NCBI GenBank assembly: GCA_040768905.1 | Contig: JAXGMA010000001.1 | Span: 62,001 to 126,000 of the forward strand | Reading direction: 5' to 3' | DNA length: 64,000 nt | Source of the DNA: SZUA-584 sp040768905 | Lineage (GTDB): Bacteria; Bacillota; Clostridia; Christensenellales; SZUA-584 | In this document: positions 55,557 to 63,877 of the stretch, one piece after another | Layout: the number at the start of each line of letters is the position of its first letter | Position numbering within the stretch: position 1 is the stretch's first letter | Position numbers and translations under genes: made by a program | The notes under the pieces: model-generated | What the model saw: only the letters and a program-made list of their open reading frames with translations | Database searches by the model: none | What the model was told of the DNA's origin: nothing

Positions 55557-55691
55557 ATGAAAATGACATTACAGCCTAAGAAGAGGCAGCGTAAAAAAGT
55601 CCATGGTTTCAGACAAAGGATGAAAACCAAAGCCGGAAGAAATGTTTTGAAACGCAGAAGGGCAAAGGGAAGAAAAACGCTTTCTGCTTAG
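55557..55691 (+). CDS. rpmH: 50S ribosomal protein L34
   Basis: L34 is a 44-aa basic protein: MKMTLQPKKRQRKKVHGFRQ, ending with the RAKGRKTLSA type tail. It is under 60 codons but unmistakable. The second ATG at 55563 is a possible alternative start; neither has a strong ribosome binding site. It starts the conserved rpmH-rnpA-yidD-yidC-jag cluster, but dnaA, its usual neighbour, is not on the other side. Confidence 0.96.
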   Translation: MKMTLQPKKRQRKKVHGFRQRMKTKAGRNVLKRRRAKGRKTLSA

Positions 55692-55778
55692 TACCTTCGC
55701 CGGATGCACTCCGGCATTTTTTACAAGGATGCCGCTGCGTGATATGGCGGCAAATGCTGTATATATGGAAGGAACGCA

Positions 55779-56117
55779 TTGAGGCGCGACTATTCGCTCA
55801 GACGCAACAAAGAATTTAGATATGTATACAGAAAAGGCAGGTCCGTTTCGGACAGTTACATGGTGCTGGTATATGTACCCACAAAAACACCGCATTTAAA
55901 GGTGGGTTTTTCTGTATCCAAAAAGCTGGGCAACAGCGTGCAGCGCAACAAAATAAAACGAAGGATGAAAGAAGCTTTCTTTTCCATTTTCGACGATGTG
56001 TCTCTTAACTGCCTTTTGGTCTTTACACCGAGGGAGAAGGCGAAAGAGCTTAACTACCAGCAGATCGCGATGTCTCTTAACAAACTGCTGAAAAAAGCAG
56101 GTCTGATCGTAAAATGA
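55779..56117 (+). CDS. rnpA: Ribonuclease P protein component
   Basis: Protein subunit of RNase P, which trims the 5' end of tRNA precursors. LRRNKEFRYVYRKGRSVSD and the RNR motif region VGFSVSKKLGNSVQRNKIKRRMKEA are typical. The start is a TTG at 55779 with GGAAGGAA 5 to 12 nt upstream. Length is 112 aa. It overlaps yidD by 4 nt. Confidence 0.95.
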   Translation: MRRDYSLRRNKEFRYVYRKGRSVSDSYMVLVYVPTKTPHLKVGFSVSKKLGNSVQRNKIKRRMKEAFFSIFDDVSLNCLLVFTPREKAKELNYQQIAMSLNKLLKKAGLIVK

Positions 56118-56323
56118 AATACGTTTTTATGGCAATAATATGGTTTTATCGGAAAGCTGTATCCCCCTATACGGCGCGCGCATGCCGGTTTGAGCCTTCC
56201 TGCTCTGAGTATGCTGTGCAGGCAATAGACAAACACGGCGCATTTAAAGGCGCAGGACTTGCTGTTTGGCGCGTTATGCGCTGCAATCCCTTCTGCCAAG
56301 GCGGGTATGACCCTGTACCGTAA
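56114..56323 (+). CDS. yidD: Membrane protein insertion efficiency factor YidD
   Basis: A 69-aa protein thought to help YidC-dependent insertion. The family pattern is IWFYRKAVSPYTARACRFEPSCSEYAVQAID followed by RVMRCNPFCQGGYDPVP, with the conserved Cys residues. It starts in an ATGA overlap with rnpA. Confidence 0.95.
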   Translation: MKYVFMAIIWFYRKAVSPYTARACRFEPSCSEYAVQAIDKHGAFKGAGLAVWRVMRCNPFCQGGYDPVP

Positions 56324-56356
56324 GCCGTATGAGATGATGATGGAGGACAACCCTAA

Positions 56357-57289
56357 TTGGAATTTCTAAGCAATAACTTTATTTCTGATTTTTTTGTATT
56401 GGTATTAAAATGGGTTTACGATCTGGTGCAGAATTATTCTGTGGCCATCATCGTGCTCACGGTCGCGATTAGGCTCTTGACGCTTCCTTTGGATTTGCGG
56501 CAAAAGAAAAGCGCACGCAAGATGGCGATGGTCCAGCCAAAGGTCGAATCGCTCAAGAAGCGCTATGCCAACAACCCGCAGCTTTTGCAAAAGAAGCAAA
56601 AAGAGCTTTTTCATAAAGAAGGCGTCAAACCGCTGGCCGGCTGTCTGCCCATGCTCATCACTCTTCCGATATTCTTTGCGTTTTTCGGTGCGATGCGTGT
56701 GCTGGCAGCAGAACAAACGGTCTCATTTGTGCTCAATGCGCACAGCGCCGGTGCGACTGAACTTCCAAGCTGGCTGTGGGTCAATAACTTTTGGCAGCCT
56801 GATTCCGGATTTGAACCAATACTGCCGGCAGCAAGCCAGTTTGCGGCCTTCGTACAATCCCACGCCACCTACATCACCCCCCAGTCTTTGCATATGCTCT
56901 CAAACGCAGGGCTGCTTGACTTTTCAACGGGAGTGGTGAGCGCCGGCGCCGGATACGAGAGCTTCGCCAGCAATATTATCATGGCAAACGGCCTTGAGGG
57001 TTTTGCGAACGGCTGGTTTATTCTGCCCATACTTGCAGGAGCCACGCTGTTCCTTCAGCAAAAGCTGACGATGGGGCAGACGCCGCAGGCAGGAGGCCAG
57101 GGCAAGTTTATGCTTTGGTTTTTCCCATTGTTTTCAGTCTATATCTGCGCAACGACAAATGCGGCATTTGCCGTATATTGGTTGTTTGCAAACATCTATG
57201 CGCTGATACAATCGCTGATAGTCAACTGGGTGTATAAGAAGCGCGATGAGCGGCAAAAGCAGAACCTTATTGAGGAGACAAACGGATGA
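56357..57289 (+). CDS. yidC: Membrane protein insertase YidC/OxaI/SpoIIIJ
   Basis: Inserts proteins into the membrane. The Firmicutes type without the large periplasmic domain, 310 aa, about five spans. Conserved parts are IIVLTVAIRLLTLPLDLRQKKSARKM, with the hydrophilic-groove Arg, and VKPLAGCLPMLITLPIFFAFFGAMR. The stretch at residues 120-200 between spans is longer than in short SpoIIIJ proteins. The start is a TTG at 56357 with GGAGGA 10 nt upstream. It overlaps jag by 4 nt. No lipobox Cys is seen at the N-terminus. Confidence 0.94.
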   Translation: MEFLSNNFISDFFVLVLKWVYDLVQNYSVAIIVLTVAIRLLTLPLDLRQKKSARKMAMVQPKVESLKKRYANNPQLLQKKQKELFHKEGVKPLAGCLPMLITLPIFFAFFGAMRVLAAEQTVSFVLNAHSAGATELPSWLWVNNFWQPDSGFEPILPAASQFAAFVQSHATYITPQSLHMLSNAGLLDFSTGVVSAGAGYESFASNIIMANGLEGFANGWFILPILAGATLFLQQKLTMGQTPQAGGQGKFMLWFFPLFSVYICATTNAAFAVYWLFANIYALIQSLIVNWVYKKRDERQKQNLIEETNG

Positions 57290-58149
57290 AATCTATAGAA
57301 AGCAAGGGCAAGACGGTTGACGAGGCAGTATTCAGCGGCCTGCTCAAGATGGACTTATCTATCGATGAGGTTATCATAGACATACTTGACGAAGGCAGCT
57401 CGCTTTTCAAAAGTGCGCGTGTGCGGCTGACCGAAAAATCAGCTGAAGATGTGGCGGAGGAAATGAAAGCCCGTGAGGCGCAAACCGCTGAGAACCAGCA
57501 GCATAAAGAACATTCTGCCCGCAGCCCCCGCAGAGGTTTTGAAAGCGGGCAAAGGCGCCGCAGCAGTGCCGGTGCGGACAGAGACGGAAGAAACCGCAGG
57601 GAACGAAACCAAAAGCGCGAGGAGTTTGCTGAGCCGGAAGCAGATTTTATACCTCAGGAACCGGCAAATGATGCTGAGAGGTTTCTTCTCGGCTTGTTTT
57701 CGCATATAGGTATCGGCGTACGCTTAAAGTCGCAAAACGAAGACGGCATCATAAAGATCGAGATGTCGGGACGCGGTATGGGGCTGCTCATTGGGCGCAG
57801 AGGTGAAACGCTTGATGCGCTTCAGTATTTGACAAGCCTTGTTGTCAACAGCGGCAAAGAGGATTACACCAAAATCATGCTGGACACGGAAGATTACCGT
57901 AAAAAACGCGAAGATACGCTGCGGCAGCTGGCAGCGCGTCTGGCTGATCGGGTCTTAAAAAGCGGAAAACGTGTGGTTCTTGAGCCGATGAACCCTTACG
58001 AACGGCGTATACTGCACGCGACGCTTCAGGATTATGAAAAAGTGTATACATACAGCGAGGGAGAGGATCCCTTCAGAAGTGTTGTGGTCGCAGTGCGCGG
58101 TGACGAAGAAGAGCAGCCGGAAAACAGCCCGGAGGACAAACAGCCGTAG
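57286..58149 (+). CDS. jag: RNA-binding protein Jag/KhpB
   Basis: A 287-aa RNA-binding protein linked to cell elongation and sporulation. The Jag_N domain (residues 1-50) starts KSIESKGKTVDEAVFSGLLKM. A charged Arg/Glu linker at residues 60-120 is likely disordered. KH-II then reads GMGLLIGRRGETLDALQYLTSLVVN (about 165-190), and the R3H domain NPYERRILHATLQDY ends near residue 250. It overlaps yidC. mnmE, mnmG and rsmG, which often follow, are absent. Confidence 0.93.
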   Translation: MKSIESKGKTVDEAVFSGLLKMDLSIDEVIIDILDEGSSLFKSARVRLTEKSAEDVAEEMKAREAQTAENQQHKEHSARSPRRGFESGQRRRSSAGADRDGRNRRERNQKREEFAEPEADFIPQEPANDAERFLLGLFSHIGIGVRLKSQNEDGIIKIEMSGRGMGLLIGRRGETLDALQYLTSLVVNSGKEDYTKIMLDTEDYRKKREDTLRQLAARLADRVLKSGKRVVLEPMNPYERRILHATLQDYEKVYTYSEGEDPFRSVVVAVRGDEEEQPENSPEDKQP

Positions 58150-58382
58150 CAAAACTGGGGCAGCGCCAGCCAGATGCAAAGCCCCGCAGTTCATAAATAT
58201 AATGATATCCTGCCAAAGAGACGATTTGCTTTGCAGCATGCTGCAGTAAGTCGTTTTTATATTTTCGGCAGGAAAGATGGAAGACAATAGACGGTTCATG
58301 CATAATGCTTTCGTTTTTACAGTATATAGAAGCAATATTTAGCGTTTGATAAAAAATTTCGACAAATACTCTTCTTGTTGTC

Positions 58383-58412
58383 TTTACAATCGTATTTTTT
58401 ATGTGTTACACT
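58383..58412 (+). promoter_or_regulatory. Promoter upstream of a hairpin-terminator, before secG
   Basis: TTTACA at 58383-58388 and TACACT at 58407-58412 are separated by 18 bp. Transcription would begin near 58419. The first part of the gap, 58150-58382, holds no gene I can name. Confidence 0.55.
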
Positions 58413-58430
58413 GAACATGCATTTGGTTTC

Positions 58431-58489
58431 CTCCTTTGTGTTTTGGCTTTGGTATAAAAACCCAAACCAAGCTGCAAAGGAGTTTTTTT
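58431..58489 (+). terminator. Long hairpin terminator before secG (attenuator or small RNA end)
   Basis: CTCCTTTG at 58431-58438 pairs with CAAAGGAG at 58475-58482, followed by seven T. Inside, TTTTGGCTTTGG and CCCAAACCAA also pair. Together with the promoter at 58383-58412 this would give a transcript of about 70 nt, or an attenuated leader of secG. Confidence 0.65.
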
Positions 58490-58607
58490 CTCAATGAGCC
58501 ACAACATCTGTTTTAGAAACAAGCGAGGGCTAACAGGCGTTTTTTTGCTTGCTTTTTAGGATGCTGCGTGTTAAAATACCCCTGCTGTAGATTTCTTGGA
58601 GGTCACG

Positions 58608-58958
58608 ATGGGCATTGTTGTACTTGTTATTGAAATAGTCCTTATCACTTTTTCGCTTTTTATGATTGCCGTGGTCCTGCTTCAGTCAGGCAAAAGCGCC
58701 GGCTTATCGGGTGACATTGCGGGCGGTGCGGAAACGTTTTTGGGCAAAACAAAGGCGAAGAGCTATGAGGGCAAACTCAAGAAGCTGACAAAGGTGGCGG
58801 CAGTGGGCATTATGGTGCTTGCTGTTGCGCTCGTGCTTATACAAGCGTACGGACAGGATCTTTTACCGGAAACAAAGGCTCCTGATGTGACGACGGAAGC
58901 GGTCATTGATGATGCCGGCGCCGAAGAGGGCGAGCCTGCGCAGAATGCTGCTCAATAG
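58608..58958 (+). CDS. secG: Preprotein translocase subunit SecG
   Basis: SecG is the small two-span subunit of the SecYEG channel. Two hydrophobic segments lie at residues 3-28 and about 62-85, with the conserved central loop VLLQSGKSAGLSGDIAGGAETFLGKTKAK. Length is 116 aa, with an acidic tail of about 30 residues longer than usual. The ATG at 58608 has GGAGGT 5 nt upstream. It precedes rnr and smpB, the common Firmicutes order. Confidence 0.94.
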   Translation: MGIVVLVIEIVLITFSLFMIAVVLLQSGKSAGLSGDIAGGAETFLGKTKAKSYEGKLKKLTKVAAVGIMVLAVALVLIQAYGQDLLPETKAPDVTTEAVIDDAGAEEGEPAQNAAQ

Positions 58959-59062
58959 CTGTTATCGTATGGCTATGACGTCTTTCCGGAGTTTATGGGA
59001 AGGCGTTTTTTAATGCGGAAAAGCGCACAGGCATTTTCGCTTCTGGCCGGGGGAAAGATAGT

Positions 59063-61150
59063 ATGAGAAGGGATAAGGAATTGGAAATAACGGAATGGAT
59101 CTTACGGGAGCTTGGCTCCCGTAATAAAAAAACGGACTTTGACATGCTGGCGAGCAGCTTTGGCGGAGACATTTGCGATCTTCGTGATGCTGTGCGCATG
59201 CTTACCGCACAAGGCCGCGTGCTGACCTCTGCGAAGGGGAAGCTGTTTTTGCCGGGCACATTCGGGTATTTGACCGGGCGCCTTGATGTAAAACGAGGGG
59301 GGTTTGCTTTCCTGCTTCATGAAAACGGCGATGTTTTCGTGTCGGCTGATAATAAGAATGGCGCCATGCACGGCGATCTCGTTGCGGTCAGGCTTATTCA
59401 AGAGGGCGAAGCAGACAGACGGCGCGAAGGGGAAGTGAAGGGCATCATTGAGCAAAAGCAGCAAACATTGGTCGGCACGCTCAATGGTCGGCATGTCATA
59501 CCTGATGATGAGCGCTTAGAGGAATTATTTATCGCCGGGGCAAATATGGGCGGTGCAACAACAGGCCAGAAGGTGGTCGCTGAGATCACCAGCAGGGCAA
59601 ACGGCGGACAAAGCGCAAAGGGGCGCATCACCGAGGTGCTCGACACGGCAGGCGCTGCAGATGCGGAACTAAAAAGCATCATTCGCCAGCACGGCCTTCC
59701 CGATGTCTTCCCGCATGATGTGGAAAGCGAGGCGCTGCGTGTATCAAAAAGGCAGCTTGTTATGCAGGGGCGCGAGGATTTTCGTGAAACGAACATCATC
59801 ACTATAGACGGTGCGGATGCGAAAGACCTTGACGACGCGGTATCTATCCGCAGGCAAAACGACGGCTATGAGCTGTGCGTGCATATCGCCGACGTGGCGC
59901 ACTATGTCGCTGAAGGTTCAAAGCTTGACAGAGAAGCGTTCAAACGCGGCACGAGCGTGTACCTTGCGGATACCGTGCTGCCCATGCTGCCAAAAGCGTT
60001 GTCTAACGGCGCCTGTTCACTTTCGGAAGGGCAAGAGCGGCTCACGCTTTCATGTATCATGGAGTTAGACGAAAAGGGCAATGTGCTGGATGCGCGCGTC
60101 TGCCAGAGTGTGATACGTTCAAAACACAGGATGACATATTCGGATGTTAATAAAATGCTTACAGGCGGCCATGATGCACTCGAGAGAGAATACGCGGACA
60201 TACTTGGCGATCTTAAGCTGATGGGAGAACTTGCAGCGAAGATGCGCCATTTGCGTGAGGAAAAGGGCAGTATCGATTTTGAAATAGACGAGACCGCATT
60301 TTCCTATGACGCGCAAGGTCATGTGATCGGCATAGGTTCGCGTGAGCGCGGCGAGGCCGAAAAGCTTATCGAAGAGTTCATGCTTGCCGCCAATAAGGCG
60401 GTTGCGGAGATGTACTTCTGGCGTGAAATACCGTTCGTGTACCGTGTGCATGAGCAGCCCGACGAAGAGAAGATGCGCAGCTTTGCCGCGTTTTACGCCA
60501 ACTACGGCAAAATGAAAGGCAAGACAGACAGTGTGCATCCCAAAACACTGCAGGGTATTTTAAATGATGTGCGCGGCATGCCGCATGAGAACATTGTAAG
60601 CCAGATCATGCTGCGGTCGCTGAAAAAGGCAGAGTATTCGCCCGAGTGCAAGGGGCATTTTGGGCTTGCGTTTGAACACTATTGCCATTTCACATCGCCC
60701 ATCAGGCGCTATCCTGATCTTGCGGTGCACCGTATTATCAAGAAGGATCTTGAAGGAAAGCTGACCGCCAAAGCTGTTGATGCACTTAATGAGAACATCG
60801 CCCAAATCGCGCAGCAATCGAGCCTGCGCGAGCGGGTTGCTTTGGAGGCAGAGCGCGATGTGGATGATGTCAAACGCGCCGAATACATGCACGGAAAAGA
60901 AGGACAGGTTTATGAGGGTGTGGTCAGCGGCGTGTCGAGAAATGTCATTTTTGTGCAGCTTGACAATACTGTTGAGGGTGTGATACCATTATCATCCTTG
61001 CGGGACGACTACTATGTATATATAGAAAAAATGTACTGCGTTGTTGGCGAGAGGAAGCGAAAAAAGATAAGCCTTGGCGATGCAATGCGGGTGCGTGTGG
61101 AAAGCGTCAGCGTCTATCCGCCGAGGGTTGAGTTTGTTCCGGAAGGGTGA
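59063..61150 (+). CDS. rnr: Ribonuclease R
   Basis: A 3'-5' exoribonuclease that degrades structured RNA and tmRNA-tagged mRNAs. A winged-helix start (EITEWILRELGSR), cold-shock domains, and the RNB core with ITIDGADAKDLDDAVSI and LCVHIADVAHYV are visible; HFTSPIRRYPDLAVHR is the second core motif. A C-terminal S1 domain starts KEGQVYEGVVSGVSRNVIF. Length is 695 aa, without a long Lys-rich tail. It ends 13 nt before smpB. Confidence 0.95.
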   Translation: MRRDKELEITEWILRELGSRNKKTDFDMLASSFGGDICDLRDAVRMLTAQGRVLTSAKGKLFLPGTFGYLTGRLDVKRGGFAFLLHENGDVFVSADNKNGAMHGDLVAVRLIQEGEADRRREGEVKGIIEQKQQTLVGTLNGRHVIPDDERLEELFIAGANMGGATTGQKVVAEITSRANGGQSAKGRITEVLDTAGAADAELKSIIRQHGLPDVFPHDVESEALRVSKRQLVMQGREDFRETNIITIDGADAKDLDDAVSIRRQNDGYELCVHIADVAHYVAEGSKLDREAFKRGTSVYLADTVLPMLPKALSNGACSLSEGQERLTLSCIMELDEKGNVLDARVCQSVIRSKHRMTYSDVNKMLTGGHDALEREYADILGDLKLMGELAAKMRHLREEKGSIDFEIDETAFSYDAQGHVIGIGSRERGEAEKLIEEFMLAANKAVAEMYFWREIPFVYRVHEQPDEEKMRSFAAFYANYGKMKGKTDSVHPKTLQGILNDVRGMPHENIVSQIMLRSLKKAEYSPECKGHFGLAFEHYCHFTSPIRRYPDLAVHRIIKKDLEGKLTAKAVDALNENIAQIAQQSSLRERVALEAERDVDDVKRAEYMHGKEGQVYEGVVSGVSRNVIFVQLDNTVEGVIPLSSLRDDYYVYIEKMYCVVGERKRKKISLGDAMRVRVESVSVYPPRVEFVPEG

Positions 61151-61163
61151 GAGAGTGGCTTTG

Positions 61164-61634
61164 ATGGGTGAGAGTGTCAAAGTTCTGATAAAGAACAAAA
61201 GAGCGCGGCATGAATATTTTATTGAAGAGACGGTTGAAGCAGGGATTGCGCTCGCAGGCAGCGAAGTTAAATCCATACGCGCCGGCAAGGCCAATATCAC
61301 GGACGCTTTTGTGCGTATACAAAACGGCGAGGCCTTTATTCAAAGCATGCATATCAGCCCCTATGAAAAAGGCAGCGTGTTTAACCTTGATCCGCTCCGG
61401 CCGCGCAAACTGCTTCTGCATAAACGTGAGATTATAAAGCTGCATGCTGTTGTCATGCAAAAGGGCTTAACGCTTGTGCCGCTGGCGGTATATCTGAAAA
61501 AAGGTCTGGTGAAGATCGAGGTCGGCGTGGCGCGCGGCAAAAAGCTTTATGATAAACGCCAGAGCATTGCGGAGCGCGAAACAAGGCGCAATATCGACAG
61601 AAAAGTCCGCGAGGCGTACAGGAGCAACGGATGA
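61164..61634 (+). CDS. smpB: SsrA-binding protein SmpB
   Basis: SmpB binds tmRNA and brings it to stalled ribosomes. The sequence KVLIKNKRARHEYFIEETVEAGIALAGSEVKSIRAGKANITD and LYDKRQSIAERETRRNIDRKVREA is typical. The ATG at 61164 has GAGAG 8 nt upstream; a GTG at 61155 is an alternative. Length is 156 aa. It overlaps the next gene by 4 nt, and the tmRNA gene itself lies 320 nt downstream. Confidence 0.95.
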   Translation: MGESVKVLIKNKRARHEYFIEETVEAGIALAGSEVKSIRAGKANITDAFVRIQNGEAFIQSMHISPYEKGSVFNLDPLRPRKLLLHKREIIKLHAVVMQKGLTLVPLAVYLKKGLVKIEVGVARGKKLYDKRQSIAERETRRNIDRKVREAYRSNG

Positions 61635-61930
61635 ACAGTATATTCGAGATAATTATGCTTTTGTGTTTCGGCGCCGCCTGGCCGCTTTCAATAATAAGGT
61701 CAGCAAGGTCTAAAAGCACAAAAGGAAAGAGCTTTTTGTTTTTGGTGGTCATCTTTGCCGGGTATATCTCAGGCATACTCTATAAAGTGTTTTACAGGAT
61801 GGATTACGTTCTTATACTGTATGCGCTCAATGCTGTTATGGTGGGAACGGATATAGCGCTGTATTTGAGAAACAGAAAGATTGAGAGGGGGCTGCAAACA
61901 CAAGATTGCAGTTTAGAGCACACTGATTAA
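61631..61930 (+). CDS. Small three-span membrane protein, SemiSWEET/PQ-loop-like
   Basis: A 99-aa protein with about three hydrophobic segments. The pattern CFGAAWPLSIIRSARSKSTKGKSFLFL and FAGYISGILYKVF resembles the PQ-loop half-transporters, with Pro in the first helix. The family occurs in Clostridia but I know no assigned substrate. It starts in an ATGA overlap with smpB. Confidence 0.65.
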   Translation: MNSIFEIIMLLCFGAAWPLSIIRSARSKSTKGKSFLFLVVIFAGYISGILYKVFYRMDYVLILYALNAVMVGTDIALYLRNRKIERGLQTQDCSLEHTD

Positions 61931-61952
61931 GGCCGATACGGACGGCTCATAA

Positions 61953-62314
61953 GGGGGCGTATATGGCTTTCGACGGGGGTTTGCCGGAATCGGATAAGCG
62001 GGTCGCAGTCCCGGAATGCTGCGTTAAAAAGCCGGAAACAAAATTTAGTTGCAGACAGAACACAACTAGCTTACGCTGCTTAATGCAGCGTAATGTCCTG
62101 CCGGTGGCTCCCTGAACGCCGGGGCCAGGGCATCATTAACCAGGGGAACCGCCTTTGCAAAGCTTTGAGCTAAGGAGGGGAACATGAAGCTACCGCTCGG
62201 CATGACCTGCACATGGGGCGCGCCGTCCGGGAAATCTTAATACCTGTGCTGCACCCGGAGAAAATCTGATTTTGGAACTTTCGGACAGGGGTTCGACTCC
62301 CCTCGCCTCCACCA
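61953..62314 (+). ncRNA. ssrA: Transfer-messenger RNA
   Basis: tmRNA rescues stalled ribosomes and tags proteins for degradation. The 5' end GGGGGCG pairs with CGCCTCC near the 3' end, followed by ACCA, so CCA is encoded. The 5' tRNA-like stretch is GGCTTTCGACGGGGG and the T arm is GGGGTTCGACTCCCC. The tag frame at 62051-62083 reads ADRTQLAYAA, then TAA. A terminator follows. smpB and rnr lie just upstream, which completes the trans-translation set. An integrase gene begins 132 nt downstream. Confidence 0.95.
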
Positions 62315-62316
62315 AT

Positions 62317-62342
62317 AAACCGCGTAATGACGCGGTTTTTTA
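62317..62342 (+). terminator. Terminator of tmRNA
   Basis: AACCGCGT at 62318-62325 pairs with ACGCGGTT at 62330-62337, followed by TTTTT. Confidence 0.85.
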
Positions 62343-62360
62343 ATGCAATCATATCGAAAA

Positions 62361-62416
62361 TAGACAAGAAGTAGACAATTGAGAAATTATGGGTTATAAT
62401 CAAATCATAGTAGACA
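62361..62416 (+). promoter_or_regulatory. Integrase promoter with three TAGACA repeats
   Basis: TAGACA at 62372-62377 and TATAAT at 62395-62400 are separated by 17 bp. TAGACA also occurs at 62361-62366 and 62411-62416. The copies may be arm-type sites for the integrase or an excisionase, or chance in AT-rich DNA. Confidence 0.5.
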
Positions 62417-62445
62417 TTTTTCTGTTTAAGTGAGGTTTTGTATTT

Positions 62446-63579
62446 ATGGCTCATGGTTCACTTTTCCAGCTGGTGAATAAAAAATATCGCGTATGTTTTG
62501 AATATGGTTTTGATGAAAATAACAGGCGAATTCGAAAACATAAGACTTTCGACTCCAAGAAAGAGGCGGAGCTTGCTTTATCACGTCATAACGTAGCCAT
62601 GGAAGATGGTACCGCAGTTCAGCCAAAAGAGGTTACATTAGAAGAATGGATGCAATACTGGTTGAATGAGATGTACGCTCCAAGGGCAGCAGAATCCAGC
62701 GTTTACGGTTTTAAAAATATCATTAACCGATATATTATACCGGAAATGGGAAATACCAAATTGCAAAAATTAAAACCAATGATCATTCAAAAATATTATA
62801 ACTTTTTAATGAATGAAAAGGGCCTTTCTCCCAATACGGTACATAAACACCATGATGTATTGAACGCCGCACTGAATTCAGCCGTTAAACAAGAATACCT
62901 GTACCGCAATCCTATGAGCGGTGTGGAACGCCCAAAAAAAATCAATCATGAAGCAAACGTCTATACCGCCGAACAATTACAAATATTATTTGATAGAATA
63001 AGAGGCAACAGATTGGAGACAATGGTTAAAATAGCGGCTTATTTAGGCCTAAGGCGCGAAGAAATTTGCGGATTGAAATGGGAGGATGTAGACTTGGATA
63101 AGCGTACGATAAAAATTCGCCGGGCGATGACGCAGGTAGGCAGTGAGATTGTTGTAAAAGAGACAAAAACTTATACATCCAACCGGAAACTATATATACC
63201 CGATGGGTTATATATAGTTCTTGAAGAAGAGCAGGAAAAGCAGCAAAAAAACAGGGATTTATTAGGTGAGGCTTGGAACGATACGGGATACGTGATCGTT
63301 TGGGAGGATGGTCACCCATACCGCCCCAATTATTTATCTGAACTTTTTACAAAATTCCTTAATGATAATGGTTTACCTAAAATCGTGCTGCATGAACTTC
63401 GTCATACTTTTGCCAGCCTTTCCAATGAAGCCGGCGTTCAGGAATTTAATATCGGAAAGGCGTTAGGGCATGCAAATGTGAATACGACTAAAAAAATTTA
63501 TACGCATTTGTTTGATGACAAACATACAGCCGCTGTTGATGCCGTTGCTAATTTGATCGATGGAAAGAAGGAAATCTAA
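62446..63579 (+). CDS. int: Tyrosine site-specific integrase
   Basis: A phage/ICE-type integrase, 377 aa, of the Tn916-like architecture: an N-terminal arm-binding domain (residues 1-60), the SAM-like core-binding domain (about 65-155) with PRAAESSVYGFKNIINRYIIPEMG, and the catalytic domain. Catalytic residues are R in AAYLGLRREEICGLKWEDVD, HELRH in the box II segment, and H and Y in LGHANVNTTKKIYTHLF. It begins 132 nt past the tmRNA, a frequent attachment gene, so this is probably the left end of an integrated element. AT-rich codon use differs from the housekeeping genes upstream. Confidence 0.95.
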   Translation: MAHGSLFQLVNKKYRVCFEYGFDENNRRIRKHKTFDSKKEAELALSRHNVAMEDGTAVQPKEVTLEEWMQYWLNEMYAPRAAESSVYGFKNIINRYIIPEMGNTKLQKLKPMIIQKYYNFLMNEKGLSPNTVHKHHDVLNAALNSAVKQEYLYRNPMSGVERPKKINHEANVYTAEQLQILFDRIRGNRLETMVKIAAYLGLRREEICGLKWEDVDLDKRTIKIRRAMTQVGSEIVVKETKTYTSNRKLYIPDGLYIVLEEEQEKQQKNRDLLGEAWNDTGYVIVWEDGHPYRPNYLSELFTKFLNDNGLPKIVLHELRHTFASLSNEAGVQEFNIGKALGHANVNTTKKIYTHLFDDKHTAAVDAVANLIDGKKEI

Positions 63580-63580
63580 T

Positions 63581-63814
63581 ATGCCGAATAAATATGCCAA
63601 AATGCAAGAAAAAAGATTATAGGAAGAAACCCGTTTGAATACAAACTGATGAAGAAAACGGCATGCTCGATGAATATCTTAGAAAGTATGCAGAAAATGC
63701 ATCACAACAAGAAGCAAATCATACCTTGATGACAGAATGAAGTTTTCCGACGAAGAGAAATTAACGGAAGGACAACGTAAAAACCGTATACTAGAAATGG
63801 CGCGTGAGTTATGA
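63581..63814 (+). pseudogene. Remnant of a small gene behind the integrase
   Basis: A frame begins at the ATG at 63581, one base after the integrase stop (MPNKYAKMQEKRL), and is stopped by TAG at 63620-63622. Coding-like peptide continues in other frames, DEENGMLDEYLRKYAENASQ from 63648 and then LDDRMKFSDEEKLTEGQRKN, ending MAREL at a TGA at 63812-63814. This looks like one small acidic, helical protein broken by a stop and two frameshifts. I do not recognise the family. Confidence 0.55.
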
Positions 63815-63877
63815 GATATGATTGGTAGTAAAAGCAACTAAAAAGTAGTTGCAAATTATTTTAAAGGGGCATATAAT

